64,000 bases of DNA from Tillus elongatus (Eukaryota > Arthropoda > Insecta > Coleoptera > Cleridae): the NCBI GenBank assembly GCA_964006375.1, contig OZ023269.1:132796047-132860046 (forward strand), given 5' to 3'. This document shows, piece by piece, positions 58,008 through 64,000 of the stretch. Position 1 is the stretch's first letter. The number at the start of each line of letters is the position of its first letter. Both the position numbers and the translations under genes were made by a program. The notes under the pieces are model-generated. The model saw only the letters and a list, made by a program, of their open reading frames with translations. It made no database searches and was not told where the DNA came from.

Positions 58008-59450
58008 TTTTATTTATTTTAACAACAAACCACGAGGGCATACAGCCTAAATACTATCATACCGTGGGTGTTGACAAGGAGGAAAGAGGCAACTTGTTAA
58101 TTATGGACTTGAAGGTTTGGAGGTTCTGGGGAGAAGGAATAACATGTGCCGGCAAGGAACTCCACAACTTGGAAGTCCTCGGGACAAAAGAGCGGGCATT
58201 ACAAGATGTTCTATGTCTGGTGACCTGGACAGTAAAAGGGTGCAATCGCTCTGTTCCCCTGGTAGATCTGTTGGGGGCAGCAGGTGGGGGAACTATGGAG
58301 GAAAGCTCCCCTGAGCAGTGCCCGTGAAGATATCTATAAAAGAGAGAGAGGTCACCAACGGCACGTCAGTGGGCAAGGGATGGCAGCCTTTGGGTAAGGG
58401 TAGGGTCACTAATGAGACGTATAGCTCTCTTCTGAATGGAGTACAGGATAGCGAGTGTGGAAGCGGCAGCGGCACCCCAGATGTGGGAGCAGCGTTCGAG
58501 GTTTGGTCTTATTTGTGAAGTATATAAAGTATAGAGATTAGCTGGTGAAAAGTATTTGCGAGCCAGAAAGAGGAAACCTAATTTCTTAGCAGCCGCTTCT
58601 GCAATTGATGTGACATGTTGGTGCCAATTGAGATTTCGATCCACAGAAATGCCAACAAGTGAAAAGGACTCATTACTTTGAATAACTTGGTTGTTTATTG
58701 TGATGGGTCTAGGGCTGGTGTATCTTTTATGAGAAAGAAAGCAAGACTGTGATTTGGTGGGGTTGAATTCTACAAGATTTCTACTTCCCCAGTCTAATAT
58801 TTTTTGGAGATCCACCGAGATAGAACGCTCCATGGGTCTGCGATCCTCATCTAATTGGGCTAAAGAGACTGTCTTAGAATATTGTATATTTGAGTGGAGG
58901 GTGCTGTCGTCCGCGTAACTGTGAACTGGGTTGGATGTGCTAGAGAGGAGGTCATTGATGTGGAGAAAAAACAAAGTAGGGGCTAAGCCAGAACCTTGAG
59001 GAACTCCTGCATTAATTGGACACAATTTAGAGGAATGGCCATCCACGACAACAGAAATGCTCCGGTTAGAGAGGAAATTTGCTGTCCACGTACATAGTTT
59101 TGGTGGTAGGCCATAAGCCGGTAGTTTATTAAGCAGCGCTGCGTGCCAGACCTGGTCGAATGCTTTGGATATGTCTAGAGCGACAATCTGGGATTCACCG
59201 TGTAGTTCCATAGACTTGTTCCAAGAATGGGTGACAAAGGAAAGGAGGTCGGTAGTTGATCTGCGTTGACGGAATCCATACTGCCTGTCGTGGATTAGAC
59301 TGTGTTTTTCAAGAAATTTTAGTAATTCGGTGTTTATATACTTTTCCATCACTTTAGAGATGACTGAAAGGAGAGAAATAGGCCTGTAGTTGCTAGGAAG
59401 CGCTTTCGATCATTTCTTGGGGACGGGTTGTACTTGACCAGTTTTCAGCA
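58008..59450 (-). mobile_element. Family J LINE, copy J5, nested in a SINE
   Basis: Minus strand, between a 17-bp duplication with one mismatch (GTTGTGGCATTGTATTT at 57991-58007; GTTGTAGCATTGTATTT at 59451-59467). The 3' tail is AAATAAATAAAA-like. 5' truncated in motif 0/1 of the RT, with a slightly scrambled 5' junction (CAGTTTTCAGCAG). Confidence 0.95.
58057..59410 (-). pseudogene. LINE reverse transcriptase (J5)
   Basis: An open frame of 328 codons (59352-58366): MMEKYINTELLKFLEKHSLI, RQYGFRQRRSTTDLLSFVTH (motif 2), VALDISKAFDQVWHAALLNK (motif A), NAGVPQGSGLAPTLFFLHIN (motif B), HSYADDSTLHSN (intact YADD), FSLVGISVDRNLNWHQHV, and SIQKRAIRLISDPTLTQRLP. It ends at a stop near 58366, while the C-terminal RTSKLWSSLPAHVIPSPQNL to LSTPTV lies in another frame (58245-58057). 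It keeps all palm catalytic residues but lacks the endonuclease, motif 0/1 and a continuous C-terminus. Best-preserved RT in the window. Confidence 0.93.
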
Positions 59451-59781
59451 GTTGTAGCATTGTATTTGAGCAATTTGAATATCTGCACGTTCAGCCCTTC
59501 GGTGGGGGCGTAAAGCCGTCGGGCCCGTCGGTTGTTAAAGATCCCTACCCTCCTTTCAGAAGGCAGAGGTTAGGCAAAATTTACAGGATAGTGAGATGAC
59601 ACTGCTCCCTGGCGTCGGTGATTGGCCATAGTCGCGGAAATAGATCGACGTTAAGGAAACAAAAACACACATAAGACGACGACTCGTCGTGAACTAAACG
59701 GTCTAAAATAACTTTTACAACAATTTCACACTGCATTATCATACGATAAGCTGTAACAGACAAAGTCAAAGTATATTATGT

Positions 59782-60130
59782 TTTCTCTTTTTCTTCTACT
59801 TTAACGTCGGTCTATTTCCGCAATCACCGGCGCCAGGAAGCAGTGTCACCTTACTATCCTGGATATTTTTCCGAACCCCTGCCTTTCTGTAAGGAGGGTA
59901 GGAGTCTTGAACGTACTCAACATTGCATGGTACACGGGACCAACGGTTTTATGCCCCCTCCGAAGGGCGAAATGTGCAGACATTCAATTTGCTCAAACAC
60001 AATGTTACAACCTCAGTTGATGTTAATTGTACAGTATGTGCTGAAAGAGGGAAAGGGGAACACTGGGAATCTAACCCAGTACGCTTACGTCCAGAGGCAC
60101 ACGCTTAAACTACTGGACCAACGAGGTTCT
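59782..60130 (-). mobile_element. SINE-1 copy f, full length
   Basis: A 349-bp minus-strand copy with a perfect 11-bp TSD GTATATTATGT (59771-59781 and 60131-60141). The tRNA head is at 60130-60060, with more substitutions than copy a (CTGGGAATCTAACCCAGT at box B). The tail is T/C-rich on the plus strand, without the (GT)n of copy a. It lies about 100 bp from copy e in opposite orientation. Confidence 0.92.
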
Positions 60131-60144
60131 GTATATTATGTCAA

Positions 60145-60890
60145 CCAACCTAAAAATATGATGAAAAAAATACTAAATAAAGGTGTGTGTTGCGGTTTAC
60201 TGGCTGTGGTTTTGATCAGCCATTAGCACATTATAACCCTCCTTTGCTACCCTTTCCTACTAAATAAAGGTGCAATAACATTTATTCATATCTTAGATTA
60301 CTAGTTTGATAATTTATTTTGGTTATAAAATCGTAGGCGCTTATATGAAAATATATGTGATAATACTGCAGCTTAAAGATGTATATAATTGACGAGCGCC
60401 CCAAAAAAAGAAAAGAGGTGGAAGAATCATGAAAACGAGGAAATCAAATCTTACAGGATATATATAGTTCACAATGCCTGCTGCCAGGAGACAAATAAAG
60501 GCGTCTAAGTTGGTGTTCCTGTAAAAGAAATGAACCCTCCATTCTTGATAATATTTTATCCTCAGATGAAACCAAAGTCACAAACTCTGGAATATTTAAC
60601 AGCAACAATAAACATTATTCGACAAGAACCAAACTTCAGCAAAATATACAGATAAAATATGTGGGTTGAAATCATAAATGATATAACTTCATCTTTCATG
60701 AAAATCTAAAGGGTCAAAGATACCTGAATTTGTAACTAGTCAGTTTCAGGGCTATTTAGATGGACTTCCATTTTTGCAAATATGTACCACCACTTTTGCC
60801 GTAAATGGCAAAATCGACAGCATAGAAGCTTGTAAACAATTCGTTACGTCTTTATTTAGAATGAAACGATTACACAACTTAAGGGAATGA
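60145..60890. other. Unassigned sequence
   Basis: Nothing recognised. Confidence 0.4.
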
Positions 60891-60894
60891 TACA

Positions 60895-61105
60895 TTTTAT
60901 GAATAATCAGTTTACAAAGAGGTGGACTGGACACGGAGGAGTAGTTCCGTTGGTTGCCAGGCGTCCAAACCTCACACCCATAGACTACCTCTTATGAGGT
61001 TTCTTGAATGATGAAATATATAGCATCTGTGCATGCGGGCGCGATAGCGATGCCCGCAGTGACGATACATGGTGCGAACGCTCCGTGAACGATAACGATT
61101 TATTT
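60895..61105 (+). pseudogene. Mariner-type transposase C-terminal scrap
   Basis: Plus-strand translation gives ILNNQFTKRWTGHGGVVPLV, ARRPNLTPIDYLL, a stop, GFLNDEIYS. This parallels the end of the catalytic domain of the mariner at 31.9 kb (FLNREFPGQWIGRRG, SPDLTPLDFFLWGHLKSRIY), including the third catalytic Asp in TPID. The TGG of the family's LWG is TGA here. Similarity fades after about 61030. It abuts the truncated 3' side of the Dong-like LINE copy B, so part of that LINE's endonuclease has been replaced. Confidence 0.75.
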
Positions 61106-62592
61106 GGAATCGCCACATCAATCAGCGTCACTTGGTTGCAGGATTTATCCACTATTATTATATCTGGCCTGTTGTGGGCAACTCGTTGGTCTGTGAGTAC
61201 GGTCCGATCCCGGTACAACCCGCATCCAGAATTCTCCAGAACATGCTCAGGAGTATATCTATAGTAGGGCACCTTACTAATATTTAAAAGTCCCAGTTTC
61301 CGAGTCAGCTCTTGATGAAGTATTTTAGCAACTGCGTCGTGCCTCTCTTTATACTCTGTTGCAGCAAACGCTTGGCATCCTCCGGTGACGTGCTGGATAG
61401 TCTCTTATAACTGACATCCAAATCTACATTTTTCATCTTCGACCGAATTATATCCAACTATATACTTCAGGTAGTTTCTTGTTGGGATGACCTGATCTTC
61501 TTTGGCCAGCAAAAGCCACTCTGTTTCTGGAAACATCTGTCCGGTCACCAGCCAGTAGTTTGACGCCAATTTGTTGACATGTACCTGGGAGGTCTTACTC
61601 AGATGTCGCCTATGGAGGGGCTTCTGCGTCCAAAATTGCAGATTGTCCTGATCAGTCCGATGGTGACTTTGTATTTCACTTTCTATTAATTGTAGCGGTG
61701 TTGATTCATCTGCCTCGCATATGGCCTGGTGTAGTTCAGAAGTAAGCGCCTGCTGATGTTACTTGCTCGGTAGCACTACGAGAGTGATGCTTTTTGGATT
61801 TTTTAGGAGTGTTCGCACCTCCCGTTGTATATTTTAGATGTCTGTTTTACTCCAGTGCAAAATCCCAAATGAGGGTCTAAGTGCAAAACATGCATAAGTA
61901 TTCAGAGTTTTCGTCAGGTTCTTGCCGCTAAGATGTGATCGCACCACCTGGTTTACTCGTTTCGTAAACTCATTTGTCAGATTGTTCTTCATTACCGAGT
62001 GGTTTATTTTCCTGGCTTGGTGTATTCCCAGGTATTTATAACACTCTTTTACATCCATCGAGGCAATTTGCTGGCCGTTCTGACTAAACATAAGGTGCGA
62101 CCAGCCCAAACTGCATGTCAATATCTCTGGAAAACCCTTCAACGATTTTAAGAAGTTGTTACAGGTGATTCTTTGTGGAGGCCATCAGCCTAGGATCATT
62201 CATAAACAGCATATGATATAGCTTCATTTGCTTCCTGCCATTGCCTTTTATACCGAAGCCATATCTGGTCGATTTTCGGCGGTTTGATAGTGGATTTCAG
62301 GCGGTTTGATAGTAGATTTCAGGCGGTTTGATAGTGGATTTCAGGCGGTTTGATAGTGGATTTCAGGCGGTTTGATAGTGGAGTTCAGGCGGTTTGATAG
62401 CGGATTCAATGCGAGGCATAACCACAATGGGCTTAGCGAGTCGCCTTGGAATATACCTCTTCTAATTGGTTTCGTGCTGATTACGATGTTATCACCCGTT
62501 TTTACCCGTAACTGGATTTTTGTTTTCCAGGTAAACATTGTGTGTGCAAGGAACCTTAGGATATAAGTATCGATCTTATAAATCTTCAACAC
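61105..62592 (-). pseudogene. LINE RT, CCHC and partial endonuclease (copy B)
   Basis: From 62592: YKIDTYILRFLAHTMFTWKT, RRGIFQGDSLSPLWLCLALN (motif B), then frame loss at a minisatellite (62279-62406). The catalytic YMDD region (62210-62190) is damaged, reading YMLFMNDP-like. 62142-61834: CYKYLGIHQARKINHSVMKN, EFTKRVNQVVRSHLSGKNLT (thumb). Around 61430-61370, in broken frames, a C-x3-C-x7-H-x4-C motif (FGCQL, HVTGGC) as found between RT and endonuclease in this group. 61272-61105: MPYYRYTPEHVLENSGCGLY, HNRPDIIIVDKSCNQVTLID, the start of the PD-(D/E)xK-like endonuclease. The rest is missing. Confidence 0.85.
62279..62406. repeat. 22-bp minisatellite in Dong-like copy B
   Basis: Five full units and one partial unit of GCGGTTTGATAGTGGATTTC AG (starts 62279, 62301, 62323, 62345, 62367, 62389). 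Copy A has a single equivalent unit (GGTGGTTTGAGAGTGGATTC at about 27054), so the array grew inside the RT coding region of copy B and shifts its frame. Confidence 0.95.
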
Positions 62593-62651
62593 ACTTATAA
62601 GCCATTCGTGTGGAAGTAAATCAAATGCCTTTTTTGTAATATACGTAGGCA

Positions 62652-62719
<68 letters not shown>

Positions 62720-62752
62720 CATCATTATTATTATTATTATTATTATTGTTAT
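62652..62752. repeat. (TTA)n microsatellite
   Basis: About 100 bp of TTA/ATT with a few CATCATT interruptions; the likely target of Dong-like copy B. Confidence 0.97.
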
Positions 62753-62754
62753 AT

Positions 62755-64000
62755 CCTACGGAAATGAAATGGATAAAATAAGGACAATCACAAATTCATT
62801 GAATAAGCAAACATGAGGATCATTATATTTGTCTCTATCTAAATGTCTTTGTTTCAGATTTGTTAAAGACTCAAGTTCGGAGTTTTAGGCTTATTTAGGG
62901 AACGCAGAACAATATTGATTATCACATTGAAACCCAACAGAAATCTCTTCCTTTTGTTTCATGTGTCCTGTTCCCCGCTTTGTATTCTATCGACACAGCT
63001 TTTGTGCTTTTGGGAATTTAATAATTATTTGCGACAGGTTTACGACCGGCTGTCAAAAATGTAAAATAAATTAGAAAAAGTAAAATTCATTTCAAACTTT
63101 TGTTCTGCTGTTTGGGTGGAAAAGAGAAATGGGGGAAATGGCAATAACATAGCCGGTTCAAATATTTAAAACCCGAATTTTTTATCAAAGTAAAGTATTC
63201 CTCAGACATTTAAATTAAATTGTTTAGATTTTTAATTTGGTGGTATTTTTTCAACGGAATAATCTCTAGAGACTCTGTTTTTATTACGCACAGTTCACAT
63301 TACACATGATTTTGTACTAAGTTTTGAGATGGTTCAAGTAATACGTGATCAGAACTGAACCTTAATTATAAATATCGCCTTATTTTTTGATCTATCAAAC
63401 ATCTGACATATAACAGCTTTAACCTATAAAGAATTATAAAAATAAGCAGATACATAAGATTTGGCGCAAAAATTCTAAAATTTTAATAAAAATTATTCGT
63501 GATTGTAGTCTACGTAAAGAGCTTCCTCGTTCAGTAGTGGTTGATTTCATTTAAAAAAAAGAGCATTCATGAACGTTGATAATCCAAAAAAAGGAAACAT
63601 CGCTCGTTCAGATAGAATGAAAGAAACACTGCAGGGGTTACAAAAAGTTCATATGTTCTAATAAAGAAAGACATGCAAAGCAATTAGGTGCTCCTTATGG
63701 TATTTTTTTTACCAAAAGTTGCATCAAGATCTTGCCTTGAAGGCCAATAAAATTTAATTTACACAAAAAGTAAAGCTTCCAGATTATGGACGTTACGCTA
63801 GATTTGCTCGTTGATGCTGAAAATCCTTCAACAGCTCTAAAATTTTCAACAAAATCAGTAAAAATAACTTAGTTCATTTCTAATTCTTTGGCTGCGTCAC
63901 TAAACACAATTTCTGCATCTATGGCTCTAAAAACACAAAAGCAACAGTTGAAGTGAGCTACGGTGAAAATATGTGTTATGTTTTGGGTGCAGACGGCATT
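62755..64000. other. Unassigned AT-rich sequence
   Basis: No gene or repeat end recognised to the end of the window. Confidence 0.45.

Larger units (their letters stand above)
57871..59670 (+). mobile_element. SINE-1 copy e, split by LINE J5
   Basis: A full-length plus-strand SINE in two pieces (57871-58007 and 59468-59670), flanked as a whole by a perfect 13-bp TSD ATAAGACGACGAC (57858-57870 and 59671-59683). The first piece is the tRNA head (GCCTCGGTGGTTCAGCGGTA, box B GTTCGGTTCCAG) plus the start of the body; the second is the rest of the body and tail (ATCTGCACGTTCAGCCCTTC to CAAAAACACACAT). The intact copy at 642-996 confirms that the pieces are contiguous. Confidence 0.95.
61105..62650 (-). 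mobile_element. Dong/R4-like LINE, copy B
   Basis: Minus-strand relative of 26159-27958. Its 5' end (about 62650) joins a (TTA)n tract directly, as expected for 5'-truncated insertion into TAA repeats. Its 3' end is lost at about 61105, after the start of the endonuclease. Unlike copy A it retains the RT thumb and the CCHC region. Confidence 0.87.

Overview
This window is AT-rich, repeat-dense eukaryotic DNA, almost certainly from an arthropod and most likely an insect. It carries arthropod-typical transposon classes: an RNase H-bearing LINE of the I/R1/LOA type, Jockey/CR1-like LINEs, Dong/R4-like LINEs in TAA repeats, a Penelope-like element, a long-TIR mariner, two tRNA-derived SINE families, and many long (TA)n tracts. 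The species cannot be named from the sequence. I found no supportable host protein-coding gene, rRNA, functional tRNA gene, operon, CRISPR array or other prokaryotic feature. Every recognisable protein is a decayed transposon product.

Layout. 0.6-3.3 kb: an intact SINE (642-996) and a 5'-truncated LINE (1294-3278), both with target-site duplications (TSDs). 3.5-4.4 kb: a 334-bp unit duplicated between (TA)n tracts. 5.6-13.8 kb: copies of an AT-rich non-autonomous family, here called T1/T2 after its two conserved termini, plus a SINE fragment. 14.1-16.7 kb: tandem repeats and a dead LINE split by a second SINE family. 16.8-20.2 kb: two Penelope-like copies head to head, each ending in a hammerhead-ribozyme-like motif, with a LINE carrying a SINE nested inside. 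20.2-26.1 kb: mostly unassigned. 26.2-28.4 kb: Dong-like LINE next to (ATT)n and another LINE end. 28.9-32.5 kb: an inverted-repeat element, LINE fragments and a 1.9-kb mariner. 34.1-38.4 kb: two copies (J1, J2) of a Jockey-like LINE family. 40.7-45.8 kb: T1/T2 elements, one split by a LINE. 46.9-48.6 kb: J3. 49-54.2 kb: dense T1/T2 elements, some as inverted pairs around (TA)n. 54.9-60.1 kb: J4, J5 nested in a SINE, and another intact SINE. 60.9-62.75 kb: a mariner fragment against a second Dong-like copy ending at (TTA)n.

The content makes sense as layers of insertion, not as cooperating genes. TSDs and interrupted reading frames give relative ages: Penelope before LINE before SINE at 17 kb; SINE before J5 at 58 kb; T1/T2 before LINE at 45 kb; LINE before SINE at 15 kb. 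The most notable functional signals are the paired hammerhead-like motifs at the outer ends of the Penelope inverted pair and the abundant T1/T2 family with hairpin termini and internal (TA)n. I did not see a convincing wholly new system; the T1/T2 family is the best candidate for something undescribed. Positions of repeat edges are read by eye and may be off by several bases.
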